Part shown: positions 46,676-54,130 of the stretch, piece by piece
Layout of the letters: every line of letters starts with the position of its first letter
Numbering within the stretch: the first letter of the stretch is position 1
Origin: JACKEQ01 sp041389565
GTDB taxonomy: Bacteria; Myxococcota_A; UBA796; GCA-2862545
Reading direction: 5' to 3'
DNA length: 64,000 bases
Assembly (NCBI GenBank): GCA_041389565.1
Contig: JAWKRP010000012.1
Span: 1-64,000 of the forward strand
The notes under the pieces: model-generated
Databases searched by the model: none
Told to the model about the DNA's origin: nothing
What the model saw: only the letters and a program-made list of their open reading frames with translations
Translations under genes and position numbers: made by a program

Positions 46676-47187
46676 GCGGTCCTCCACGCGCCGTCGCCCG
46701 CACGGAGGGCCCAGCGCTGCTTCACGAGGGGGTCGATGCGGCCGCCATTCATGCCGAGGCGGGCCGAAGGGTCGTCGCGGAACCAGCGGCTCCCGACGCG
46801 GTAGCGGACGATGCAGTGGTAGAGCCCCGGGGCTTCGGGCCGGGACCGGGTGGTGAGCAGGACCTCGGCGGTGAGCGAGGCGGGCCGGCTCCGCGTGGCG
46901 TGCTCGTAGCCCTCGTCACCGGGGCGGAGGGCCTTGAAGCCACGCGCGATCAGCTCGCCCGCGCGCGCCGCCGCGAGCCCGTCGCAGTCCTCGTGCCCCT
47001 GGGCGAGCATGTTGAGGAAGTCGCACCAGGTCTCGTCGGTCTCGCGCCGGTAGGTGACGCCCGAGTCGTACAGCAGCGGCAGATCCGGCTGCGCGCGGAG
47101 GAGGATGGCGTTCTCCTGCGCGAGCCAGTTCAGCAGCCGCAGCGCGGCCCGCTCGTCGAAGGCGAGCTTGACGGCGATCTTCATCAT
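46672..47187 (-). CDS. Transglutaminase-like (papain-fold) protein
   Basis: A 171-residue protein. A likely catalytic Cys is in HEDCDGLAAARAGELIARG near residue 67, followed by His in GLYHCIVRYRVG near residue 125 and Asp in FRDDPSARLGM near residue 140. Order and spacing match the Cys-His-Asp triad of small transglutaminase-like peptidases. The first 45 residues are a helical cap. The product could process or cross-link the neighbouring beta-rich proteins. The ATG overlaps the previous stop by 4 bp. The family assignment rests on motifs seen by eye. Confidence 0.65.
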   Translation of the reverse strand: MMKIAVKLAFDERAALRLLNWLAQENAILLRAQPDLPLLYDSGVTYRRETDETWCDFLNMLAQGHEDCDGLAAARAGELIARGFKALRPGDEGYEHATRSRPASLTAEVLLTTRSRPEAPGLYHCIVRYRVGSRWFRDDPSARLGMNGGRIDPLVKQRWALRAGDGAWRTA

Positions 47188-47657
47188 CCACCCACGGGGG
47201 GCGCGCCGCCCTGCTGGTCGTCCTCGGTGCTGGCCTGCTCGATGGTGTTCGGCACGGTGGCCGGGATCGCCTTGTAGGGCCCGCTGCTCGCGAGCCGCGC
47301 GATGGCGCGGAAGGTGGGCTTCACGTCGCTCTGGAACGGCGGCTCGGCGCGCACGCGGACCTTGATGTAGGGCGCGAAGCCCTCCATCGGTCGCGCGATC
47401 ATCAGCTTCGCGCCGTCCTGGGTCAGCCTTCGCTGGGCGATGCGCGCCCACAGGCCGTCGCCGAAGCTGGTGAGCAGGTCGAAGGTGACCGTGCCGGCGC
47501 CCTGTTGGTCGACGAACACGATGAGCACGAACTCCTGGTCCTTGTCGTTCGCGCCGTCCCCGTCGGCGGGACGCACGACGAAGGTGCCGCTGTCGAGGTC
47601 CGTGGAGCCGGGCTCGACGCGCTGCATCAGGAGGGTGCTGTGTCGGAAGATGCCCAT
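47184..47657 (-). CDS. Unknown beta-rich protein, candidate structural subunit
   Basis: A 157-residue protein with strand-like segments throughout the first 130 residues (SGTFVVRPADG, EFVLIVFVDQQGAGTVTFDLLTSFG, YIKVRVRAEPPFQ) and an unstructured Gly/Pro/Gln tail. No signal peptide or catalytic motif. The size and strand pattern would fit a single jelly roll such as those in capsids of small tailless viruses, but this is inference without any sequence match. It lies 12 bp after the 210-residue gene and overlaps the transglutaminase-like gene by 4 bp. Confidence 0.7.
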   Translation of the reverse strand: MGIFRHSTLLMQRVEPGSTDLDSGTFVVRPADGDGANDKDQEFVLIVFVDQQGAGTVTFDLLTSFGDGLWARIAQRRLTQDGAKLMIARPMEGFAPYIKVRVRAEPPFQSDVKPTFRAIARLASSGPYKAIPATVPNTIEQASTEDDQQGGAPPVGG

Positions 47658-47669
47658 CGGGAGCCTCGT

Positions 47670-48302
47670 TCAGAGCGAGAGGTGGAAGACGGCGCGCGCG
47701 AGCGTGCCGGGGTGGTTGGTCGACACCTCGACCTTCGAGGCGCCGCCGACCGGGATGCCGTAGACCGGCTGAAGCGCCGCGTTGTAGGTGGCGCGCACGT
47801 CGCCGAGCGCGTCCTTCACGGCGATCTGGGTGTTGGGGTAGGCGGCGAGCTGCCCGAGCTCGACGCGGAACGTCTCCGCGAACGGCGGGACGATGGAGGT
47901 GAACGGCTCGCCCTCACCGACGGCGATCGGCACCTCCCAGGTGTTGCGGGTGGGCGTGAAGCCATCGGCGACGGTCACGCCCACCCGGTTGATCTTCTTC
48001 GCGAGGTTGGTCGACGAGATGCGGAGCGAGCGGGCGTGGAGGCAGATCCGCGTCGACCGCGCGACGGTGACCTGGGCCACGGCGCCGCTGCCCGAGCCCG
48101 ACGACCAGGACAGGTCCACCTCGAAGGGCAGACCCGTTCGGCTGAAGACCTCGACGATGCGCCAGGTGTCGACCTCGGCCTCGGTGTTCAGCAGCTCGAC
48201 CGGCTTGCCGGGCAGGACCACGGCCGCGAGCTGGATCCGGGCGGGTAGCTCCGCCTGGTCCGATCGCGTCGTGAGTTCGAGCCCGCATCCCGGCCGAGCC
48301 AC
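47670..48302 (-). CDS. Unknown beta-rich protein, second candidate structural subunit
   Basis: A 210-residue protein, beta-rich from end to end (RIQLAAVVLPGKPVELLNTEAEVDTWRIVEVFS, GAVAQVTVARSTRICLHARSLRIS, NTQIAVKDALGDVRATYNAALQPVYGIPVGG). No signal, membrane span or enzymatic motif. The GTG start has GGGGG 5 bp upstream. It lies 16 bp after the acidic-repeat gene. With the 157-residue product it makes a pair of beta-only proteins like the two small capsid proteins of some tailless membrane-containing phages; this analogy is speculative. Confidence 0.7.
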   Translation of the reverse strand: MARPGCGLELTTRSDQAELPARIQLAAVVLPGKPVELLNTEAEVDTWRIVEVFSRTGLPFEVDLSWSSGSGSGAVAQVTVARSTRICLHARSLRISSTNLAKKINRVGVTVADGFTPTRNTWEVPIAVGEGEPFTSIVPPFAETFRVELGQLAAYPNTQIAVKDALGDVRATYNAALQPVYGIPVGGASKVEVSTNHPGTLARAVFHLSL

Positions 48303-48318
48303 TGGTCACCCCCGTGCA

Positions 48319-49065
48319 TCAGCAGTGAGGGGTGACCGGCTTCTCGCCGACGATGGTGACCGCGAAGTCGCCCGCGCCGGTGAGGCTGCCATTGACCGTG
48401 ATGTCGAGACCCGCCCGGAGCGACTGGCCCTTCAGGAGCCCGCGCAGGAAGGAGGTCGAGCCGAACACCGACACGTCGATGCCGTCGCTCGACGACCAGA
48501 CCACGCGGTCGCCGAAGAAGATGCTCGTCACCTTGGCACCGGCCGCCGAGCCCGTGAACGTGACGTCCTGGGCACGGAAGTCGTGCTGGAGGCGGATCTT
48601 GACGGCCGCGGCGCCCGCGGCGGCCAGGGTGTCGGTGCCGCTCACGGCGGTCATGCCCCAGTGCACGTTCTTCTTCTCCTTGCGGCCGCGCCGGCCGCCA
48701 CCGAGGTCGTCGAGCTTGGACCGGACGCGGTCCTCGCGCTTGTTGATGCGGCGCAGGCGGCGGTTCAGCCGACGGCGCTTGCGGGGACGGCGGCGGCGCG
48801 CGCCGAAGTCGGCCGCCTCCTCGCCCTCGACGTCGTCGCCGAAGTCGTCGTCGCCCTCGAAGTCATCGTCGCCCTCGAAGTCGTCGTCGCCCTCGAAGTC
48901 ATCGTCGTCGTCGCCGAAGTCGTCGTCGCCCTCCACGTCCTCGCCGAAGTCGTCGATGCCGGCGAAGCCCCCGCGGCGGAGGCTGTCGGTGTCGACGACC
49001 AGCGAGCCCGTGCGGGGGTGCCGGAAGACGCGGGCGTAGCCCAGGTTGTCGAGTCGGTTGGCCAT
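48319..49065 (-). CDS. Unknown protein with acidic DDFEGD repeats and a beta-rich C-terminal domain
   Basis: A 248-residue protein in three parts. Residues 1-35 are a short folded lead (RLDNLGYARVFRHPRTGSL). Residues 36-85 are an extremely acidic repeat of DDFEGD units. Residues 88-128 are extremely basic (RRRRPRKRRRLNRRLRRINK), so charge flips abruptly. Residues 135-248 are a hydrophobic beta-rich domain (FRAQDVTFTGSAAGAKVTSIFFGDRVV, LRAGLDITVNGSLTGAGDFAVTIVG). The acidic/basic parts could order particles or nucleic acid, the last domain self-assemble. Second gene of the eight-gene operon. No family recognised. Confidence 0.72.
   Translation of the reverse strand: MANRLDNLGYARVFRHPRTGSLVVDTDSLRRGGFAGIDDFGEDVEGDDDFGDDDDDFEGDDDFEGDDDFEGDDDFGDDVEGEEAADFGARRRRPRKRRRLNRRLRRINKREDRVRSKLDDLGGGRRGRKEKKNVHWGMTAVSGTDTLAAAGAAAVKIRLQHDFRAQDVTFTGSAAGAKVTSIFFGDRVVWSSSDGIDVSVFGSTSFLRGLLKGQSLRAGLDITVNGSLTGAGDFAVTIVGEKPVTPHC
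48835..48950. repeat. 18-bp tandem repeat coding for the acidic DDFEGD units
   Basis: The unit TCGTCGCCCTCGAAGTC (with one variable base) is repeated about four to five times in perfect register with codons, giving the acidic repeat of the 248-residue protein. Copies differ by single bases, so the array probably expands and contracts by slippage. It is coding, not a CRISPR. Confidence 0.75.
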
Positions 49066-49100
49066 GATGGCGTTCTCCTTGTGGAAGTTCAGGGTTAGGA

Positions 49101-49829
49101 TCAGGCCGCGTCCGACTCGTCGTCGTCGCGGAGGTCACGGTCACGGTTGCGGGCGGCGCGCACGAAGCGGCCGGGGCCAGGGCGTCGCTCGCGGCGGCGG
49201 GGCCAGCGGCCCACGTCGTCGTCGCCGGCACCCGCAGCGACCGGCTCGGGCGTGAGGAGGACCTCGCGCACGGGACCGGCGACGCCGGGCTCGGGGAGCA
49301 GGATGGTCGGGCCCGGAAGCGCCGGAGACCCCTGCATGACCACCACCGGCGGCGTCGCGGTCGGCGCGGGCGGGGTGAGCTGCGCGGGGGCCTGGTTGCC
49401 CGCGCGCTTCTCCGCCAGCGTCCGGCCGGCGTTGCGGGCGACGTTGGCGAGCCACGAGCCCATCACGCCGTTGCCGAGCGCGAGGACATGCTGCCCGGCG
49501 CCCTTCTGGCCGGTGATCGTCTGGTAGAGGCCGTAGCCCTGCGCGAGCAGGCCCACGGGGGCGCGGAGATCGACCGGCCCGAGCTTGAGCTTCTCCTCGC
49601 CGAGGTAGCCCTCGGCCATCGAGGCGAGGAACAGCGAGCCCTGGGTCTCGGCCGTGTGGAGGACGAGCGTGCCCGTCTCCATCATCGCCTCCTTCGAGGT
49701 GTTCGCCTTCTTCGTCAGGTTCGCGATCCGCGAGACCGCGTTGCCGAGCGCGCCCTGGGCAGCCTTGTCGCTGACCTTGCCGCCCTGCATCGCCGTCTGG
49801 AGCGCCGTGTTCGCGGTCTTGCCAGCCAT
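49101..49829 (-). CDS. Unknown protein, first gene of the eight-gene leftward operon
   Basis: A 242-residue protein. The first 150 residues are helical with alternating amphipathic segments (ALGNAVSRIANLTKKANTSKEAMMETGTLVLHTAETQGSLFLASMAEGY, then VLALGNGVMGSWLANVARNAG). A Pro-rich linker follows (about 158-205) and the C-terminus is Arg/Asp-rich (RRRERRPGPGRFVRAARNRDRDLRDDDES). It could be a scaffold or membrane-active protein, but no family matches. The operator-like tandem repeat at 49,925-49,944 lies 96 bp upstream. Confidence 0.7.
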   Translation of the reverse strand: MAGKTANTALQTAMQGGKVSDKAAQGALGNAVSRIANLTKKANTSKEAMMETGTLVLHTAETQGSLFLASMAEGYLGEEKLKLGPVDLRAPVGLLAQGYGLYQTITGQKGAGQHVLALGNGVMGSWLANVARNAGRTLAEKRAGNQAPAQLTPPAPTATPPVVVMQGSPALPGPTILLPEPGVAGPVREVLLTPEPVAAGAGDDDVGRWPRRRERRPGPGRFVRAARNRDRDLRDDDESDAA

Positions 49830-49924
49830 GCGGTGAGTCCTTCGGTGAGGGGGTTGACGGGAGGGCGCACGGCCCGCCTCGCACCACCGATGTACGGCCG
49901 GAGATCAGCCTCCGACCAGCGATT

Positions 49925-49944
49925 GCGTCTCCCCGCATCTCCCC
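49925..49944 (-). promoter_or_regulatory. Tandem 10-bp-period operator-like motif upstream of the eight-gene operon
   Basis: On the minus strand: GGGGAGATGC then GGGGAGACGC, direct copies one turn apart. Same layout and orientation, relative to the gene it precedes, as the motif at 34677-34696 upstream of the truncated methylase. Confidence 0.6.
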
Positions 49945-49996
49945 GCGCGCGGCCTCGTCGACGTGGGAGGCGCACCTCCCCGCGGGGAGGCGACGT

Positions 49997-50024
49997 GTGG
50001 GAGACGGTTCCATGCGTCTCCCAC
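49997..50024. repeat. Inverted repeat GTGGGAGACG / CGTCTCCCAC
   Basis: Ten paired bases with an 8-nt loop. Each arm contains the GGGAGACG core found in the tandem motifs at 34,677 and 49,925, so this is probably a palindromic form of the same binding site rather than a terminator. Confidence 0.6.
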
Positions 50025-50150
50025 GCCCTCGGGGAGTGACGTTCCCCCGCGTGGAAAGTGCGAATCGTGCCGGTCCCGGGGTGTCCGACCCCGGCTTGCC
50101 ACCGCGATCCCGGGCGGTCACACTGGGGGTGCCACAGCGAAGGGAGGCCC

Positions 50151-51293
50151 TTGGGGCGTGCGCGATTCACCTTCGAAGGACTGGATGCGATCGAGAGGCG
50201 GCTGCGCCGGGCGGGACCCGACGCGTCGCATGTCATGGTGTGGGACCGGACGGAGCGTGACCGCGAGGAGAACCTCGGCCGGTTCGATCTGACCGCGGCC
50301 GACGCGCTTCCGTACCTGGAAGCGGACTGGAAGCCCGACCACCTGGACGACGCGCTGGACGTCGTCGAACCGCCCGACGACGAGGCGGAGGAGAGCGGCC
50401 TCGCGGAGGCCATCGAGGACGACGAGCCCGAGGGCGGCGCGGAGGCGCCGCCGACAGTGCCGGCCGCGCCGACCGGTCCGGCGGCGTCGCGTGACCGCAA
50501 GCCGGTCACCCTGGAGCAGATCGCCGAGGCGGCCTGCCGTTGGCTGCGCGACATCGCCGCGCGCAACACCCTCGCCGAGCCCTACCGCCGCTTCCGCGTG
50601 CGGATCTACGGCCCGAAGGGGATGCGCACCATCGACTCGGGCACGTTCATCTGCCGCAACGACGACCACGACCTCGACCTGCCGGTCCCCGCGCAGGCGA
50701 GCGCGCTGACGCCGGGCGCGGCGAACCGCCCGAACGACCGCGAGATCCCGCCGCCGTCGTTCGAGACGATGGAGCTCGCCAGCGCCTCGCGCGGGATGCG
50801 GGCGCTGGGCGACTACTACGCGCAGTGGGGCCGCATCGTGCTGGGCTCGGTCCACCAGCTCCAGGGCGTGAACAACGCGATGGTGGTCAAGCTGCACAGC
50901 CAGCTCGACGCGAGCCGGGACCAGGTCGACGAGCTCGTCGGCGCGATCCTGAACCTGCGCGCCGCCGAGATGGAGATCGCCGAGAAGCAGCGCAGCGCCG
51001 ACAAGACCGAGGACACCCGCGCCGAGATCGCGAAGCACGCGCTTCAGCAGCTCGGTGAGGCGGCCAAGGCGTTCCTGGCCGCGAAGGGCGTCACGCCCGA
51101 GATGGCCGACGTGCTCGGTACCCTCGGCCAGAGCCCGGACCTGATGGGCACGCTCAACGACCCCGACGTCCGCGTGCTGATGCAGGACCCGAACAACCTC
51201 AAGCTGCTCGCCGGGATGCTCAAGCAGGCCGCGCAGCAGGCGCGCGCCATGCGCGAGCAGGCCGCGCAGGCCCCGAACACCCAGGCCGCCTGA
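50151..51293 (+). CDS. Unknown coiled-coil protein, first gene of the four-gene rightward operon
   Basis: A 380-residue protein from a TTG start with AGGGAGG just upstream (short 3-bp spacing, so the start is not certain). Residues 1-60 look folded (FTFEGLDAIERRLRRAGPDASHVMVWDRTE). An acidic linker follows (about 75-110). Then come an alpha/beta part (RFRVRIYGPKGMRTIDSGTFICRN) and a long helical region at about 215-380 (QLDASRDQVDELVGAILNLRAAEMEIAEKQRSADKTEDTRAEIAKHAL), ending in Gln/Ala-rich helix. No family recognised. The helical half could mediate oligomerisation. Confidence 0.72.
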   Translation: MGRARFTFEGLDAIERRLRRAGPDASHVMVWDRTERDREENLGRFDLTAADALPYLEADWKPDHLDDALDVVEPPDDEAEESGLAEAIEDDEPEGGAEAPPTVPAAPTGPAASRDRKPVTLEQIAEAACRWLRDIAARNTLAEPYRRFRVRIYGPKGMRTIDSGTFICRNDDHDLDLPVPAQASALTPGAANRPNDREIPPPSFETMELASASRGMRALGDYYAQWGRIVLGSVHQLQGVNNAMVVKLHSQLDASRDQVDELVGAILNLRAAEMEIAEKQRSADKTEDTRAEIAKHALQQLGEAAKAFLAAKGVTPEMADVLGTLGQSPDLMGTLNDPDVRVLMQDPNNLKLLAGMLKQAAQQARAMREQAAQAPNTQAA

Positions 51294-51313
51294 TCCCCTC
51301 AACCCCGACACGT

Positions 51314-51335
51314 CCACGGCGCGCGTGCGCCGTGG
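51314..51335 (+). other. Hairpin between the first two genes of the rightward operon
   Basis: CCACGGCGC, loop GCGT, GCGCCGTGG: nine perfect GC-rich pairs, ending 3 bp before the TGGAGA Shine-Dalgarno of the next gene. It is a candidate RNA processing or attenuation site. There is no U-tract, so it is not an evident intrinsic terminator. Confidence 0.5.
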
Positions 51336-51349
51336 CGCTGGAGACCGTC

Positions 51350-51778
51350 ATGCCCAAGACCGACCGTACCCCGAAGACCCCCGCGTTCCTCGACACCGCC
51401 CGCGCGTTCTACGCCCAGGCGTTCGAGCACCGCCGCAAGAAGGACCTCGCCGCCGCGATGGAGGAGTGGGCCGACCTCGACGAGCCCGAGCAGAGCTTCG
51501 CCGTCGCGCACCTGCTGTTCCTCAACCTGAAGGCGCAGGCCGACACGCTCCGCGTGCTCGTGGACCTGCGCGACCTCCTCGACGAGGTCGCCGACGGCGT
51601 CGACCAGGCGCTCGACGTCGACGACGACGACGAGCCGGAGGACGACGACCGCGACGAGGCGCCCGACGAGGACGACGAGCCCGCCCCGCCCGACTCGGTA
51701 CCCGACGGGGTCCGAGTGGACGACGACCTGCCCACCACTGTCGTGCCGCCGGCGCCCGCGCCGACCGAGGGGGAGTGA
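51350..51778 (+). CDS. Unknown small protein with very acidic tail
   Basis: A 142-residue protein. Residues 1-80 are helical (AFLDTARAFYAQAFEHRRKKDLAAAMEEWADLDEPEQSFAVAHLLFLNLKAQADTLRVLVDLRDLLDEV). The rest is dominated by Asp/Glu/Pro. An ATG at 51350 with TGGAGA 7 bp upstream is preferred; an in-frame ATG at 51332 is antisense-structured by the hairpin. Contains palindrome copy 2. No function is suggested. Confidence 0.68.
   Translation: MPKTDRTPKTPAFLDTARAFYAQAFEHRRKKDLAAAMEEWADLDEPEQSFAVAHLLFLNLKAQADTLRVLVDLRDLLDEVADGVDQALDVDDDDEPEDDDRDEAPDEDDEPAPPDSVPDGVRVDDDLPTTVVPPAPAPTEGE
51693..51717. repeat. 25-bp palindrome, copy 2 of 3
   Basis: ACTCGGTACC, spacer CGACG, GGGTCCGAGT. The left arm is identical to the other copies; the right arm differs at two positions. 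It lies inside the acidic-tail gene. A lone left half-arm (TGCTCGGTACCC) also occurs at 51,113. Confidence 0.75.
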
Positions 51779-51780
51779 TC

Positions 51781-52086
51781 ATGCGCCGCCCGCTGCCCCG
51801 CTGGATGCTCCGCCCCGACGCCGTGCGTGAGGTCGTCGACCGCGCGCACTTCACCATCGGCGAGTTCGCCGCCGAGCTCGGGATCTCGAAGGGCTACTGG
51901 GACGCGCTCGCCTCGGGCCGCGCGCCGATGCCGCCCCGTCTGCGCCGCGCGCTGCTCGCGCACCCGGCGTTCGCGGGCGTGGCGCCCGACGCCCTGTGGG
52001 ACGTGAAGCCGCCCCGCTTCGAGCAGCTCGCGCTGCCGGGTGTCACCCTCGTGGACGACGAGCCCGCCGAGCGAGGTGCGGCATGA
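51781..52086 (+). CDS. XRE-like helix-turn-helix regulator
   Basis: A 101-residue protein whose first 60 residues form an HTH: FTIGEFAAELGISKGYWDALASGRAPMPPRLRRALLAHP, a pattern seen in phage and plasmid repressors of the XRE group. The C-terminus is short (LWDVKPPRFEQLALPG). It starts 2 bp after the upstream stop and overlaps the next gene by 4 bp. It is the best candidate in the module for binding the repeated motifs at 49,925-50,024 or the 25-bp palindromes; which one is not known. Confidence 0.75.
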   Translation: MRRPLPRWMLRPDAVREVVDRAHFTIGEFAAELGISKGYWDALASGRAPMPPRLRRALLAHPAFAGVAPDALWDVKPPRFEQLALPGVTLVDDEPAERGAA

Positions 52087-52574
52087 GGCCCGCCGTCGCC
52101 ACCGCACCCGCGCCGTCCAGCGCGATCCGCGTGAACCTCACCGTGCCCGTCACTCGCATCGGGTTCGGGCCGTTCTCCATCGACCCACTCGAGCAGATGA
52201 TCGGCGCGAAGCTCGCCGACCTGCTGGAGCCGCTGATGGTCGGCCCGATCATCCGCCGGCCGTCGATCACCGGCCCGGCCGTCGAGGTCTACCCGCTGGC
52301 CCTGCCCGACGGCGAGGGCGCGTCGATCCCGCTCGCGCAGTGGGGCGAGGTCGGCTTCTACAACGAGGCCGGCGTGCTGGCGCTCACCGTGCCGTGGGCG
52401 ATGGCGGGGTGGCTCCGTCAGCGCCTCGGCGAGGCCGTCGTGCGCGGGCCGGAGGCCGGCGTCAGCCTCGACGGCACCGCCCGTGTCGCGAAGGCGTGGG
52501 TCCGGCTGCGCCCTGGGATGCGGGCGACGATGCCGCTCGGGGCGCTCGGTGAGGCGGGGATCGAGGCGGTGTGA
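52083..52574 (+). CDS. Unknown 163-residue protein, last gene of the rightward operon
   Basis: Starts with an ATGA overlap. It contains an alpha/beta mix (IRVNLTVPVTRIGFGPFSIDPLEQMIGAKLADLLEPLMVGPIIRR), a likely helical hairpin (PWAMAGWLRQRLGEAVV) and a beta-rich end (RVAKAWVRLRPGMRATMPLGAL). No signal peptide or known motif. Downstream, 52575-52630 has no gene, after which the broken leftward cluster begins. Confidence 0.68.
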   Translation: MRPAVATAPAPSSAIRVNLTVPVTRIGFGPFSIDPLEQMIGAKLADLLEPLMVGPIIRRPSITGPAVEVYPLALPDGEGASIPLAQWGEVGFYNEAGVLALTVPWAMAGWLRQRLGEAVVRGPEAGVSLDGTARVAKAWVRLRPGMRATMPLGALGEAGIEAV

Positions 52575-52629
52575 GCTGAATCCCCGCGCGCCCTGCCACC
52601 TTGCTTCCGAGTGGGCTAAGACGAGATGG

Positions 52630-54125
52630 CGACGCGGTAGTGCTTGTGGTTCCAGCGCGAACTCAACGGCACCTTGAACCACGCGATGGACGCCGTGGAA
52701 GCGCGTTCCAGCGTCGCGTGCCTTCTCCACGGCCCGCGTCGGAGCTGGTCGGCGCCGGCCATTCACCGTCGCTCACAGGCGACGTCCTTCTTCCATTCCT
52801 TTTCCTCCAAGCGCTTCACCACCCGTGCCAACACGCCTGTCTCGTCGTTGCCGCCGCCGAACGACAGCCCCAGGAACGCTGACAGGCGGCCAATCCCGTC
52901 CGCGGACAGGTCCAGCTCGTGTTCTACGACTTGGCCGGGTCCGCTGTAGGCGCAGAGGAAGCAGCGACGCTTCTCGACGTGGGCCGTGCGCAACGCTACC
53001 AGGACGAGGGCCTTGGCGACGCGCTCCGGCAGTCCATTGCATCGAACCAGACGTGTCCATCACTGCGATGATCGGACCCGCTCGGGGCGGGGCCGCCGTT
53101 GTTCGACTGCCTCTTCCACATCGCGTCGTTCTGCACCCGCTCGATCTCGATGCCTTCGACGCGGTAGGTCAGGAGCGCGCGCTCGGCCACGGCGCGTGCC
53201 ACAGGTAGCGGAGCTTCGGGTGGCCGAGGTTGATCGCCTCCACCGGCAGCATCCTCGAGATCTCACCACTTCGCTCGATACCCGCGCGTCTCGGCAGGGA
53301 CGTGCTGGGTGCGGATCTCGCGGCGCTCCTCCTCCAAGCGGCGCACCTGCACAACACGGTCTCAACCGTCTTCGACCCGATGCGTGAAGACGGCCGAGCG
53401 AGCGGACAATCTCGCGAAGCTGGGGGAGCTGCTCGACGAGTTGCCTGAGCCGAAGAAGGTCCAGCCAGCCGGTGCTTCAGCACGCCGAGGCACATGTCCG
53501 CATCCCCGGCCCATCATCTCGCCGAGGTCACCGAAGACCTCGGCAATCGACGCCCATGCACGGGCGCGTTCGCCCCACGCCGACACCATCTCGCCGTGCG
53601 GCCTCGTCCGGCGGCCTCGCGCTCCGCTTGTCGGCGCAGGCGTTCTAGCGTCGCCTCGTCGAGTCGGACGGCGCGCGCCTCCTGCTGGTCCCGTGCGCGG
53701 TCGCGTTCGGCGGCCTCCACATGCGGTGCCGTTCCAGCTGTTCGAGCTCACGGAGTCGGGCCGCAACCTCGCGGAGCGCCGCGCTTCGGCGGCCGGCAGC
53801 GAGAACGTCGTTAAAGAAGGGCATCGACCAGCTCCGGCTGTCCCCGACAGAACGGCACGAGCCCCATCTCTGCCAGCGCGAGCCTCACGGGCGCCGAGAC
53901 CTCGTGCGGTGGCCATGTAGTCTCCGGGCGGCATTCGCCCGCTTCAGGAGCGCCTCGCGCCACAAGCGGACCCCGCGCACGCGCTCGGGCAGGGACCCTA
54001 TCGGCAGCGTCACGACGGACGGGAGGAATGCTTCGGGGCAGTCGTCCAGGAACGCGTATCGGCGCTCCAGGTCGCTGGCGTCGAACGCGGCGGTCGCGGC
54101 GTGCGCCCCTTCTTCTTCGCAGGCG
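52630..54125 (-). pseudogene. ViaA-like VWA-domain protein, frame-disrupted
   Basis: Remains of a MoxR-partner VWA protein spread over three frames. From 5' to 3': DLERRYAFLDDCPEAFLPSV, PVRLALAEMGLVPFCRGQPEL, ARAWASIAEVFGDLGEMMGRG, GEISRMLPVEAINLGHPKLRYLWHA, ALLTYRVEGIEIERVQN, the MIDAS start VMDTSGSM, RCFLCAYSGPGQVVEHELDL, SDGEWPAPT and AREAGTRFHGV-like residues near 52,680. Order and identity match ViaA-family proteins. At least five frame changes separate these parts, so no intact product can be made as read. It directly follows the RavA-like gene. Boundaries are approximate. Confidence 0.8.
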
Positions 54126-54130
54126 CAGAG

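Larger units (their letters stand above)
49830..50150. promoter_or_regulatory. Divergent control region between the eight-gene and four-gene operons
   Basis: 321 bp without a gene, packed with symmetry. It has tandem GCGTCTCCCC/GCATCTCCCC at 49925-49944; a perfect 16-bp palindrome CCTCCCCGCGGGGAGG at 49975-49990; and a 10-bp-stem inverted repeat GTGGGAGACG...CGTCTCCCAC at 49997-50024 with an 8-nt loop. All share a GGGGAGACG-like core. A small dyad GGAG-CTCC lies near 49,910. No clear sigma70 boxes. It is the likely master switch of the module, perhaps bound by the HTH protein encoded at 51,781. Confidence 0.65.

Noticed and set aside
48835..48950. Possible CRISPR-like array of short repeats
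   Set aside because: Units are 18 bp, contiguous, in codon register, with no spacers and no cas genes.
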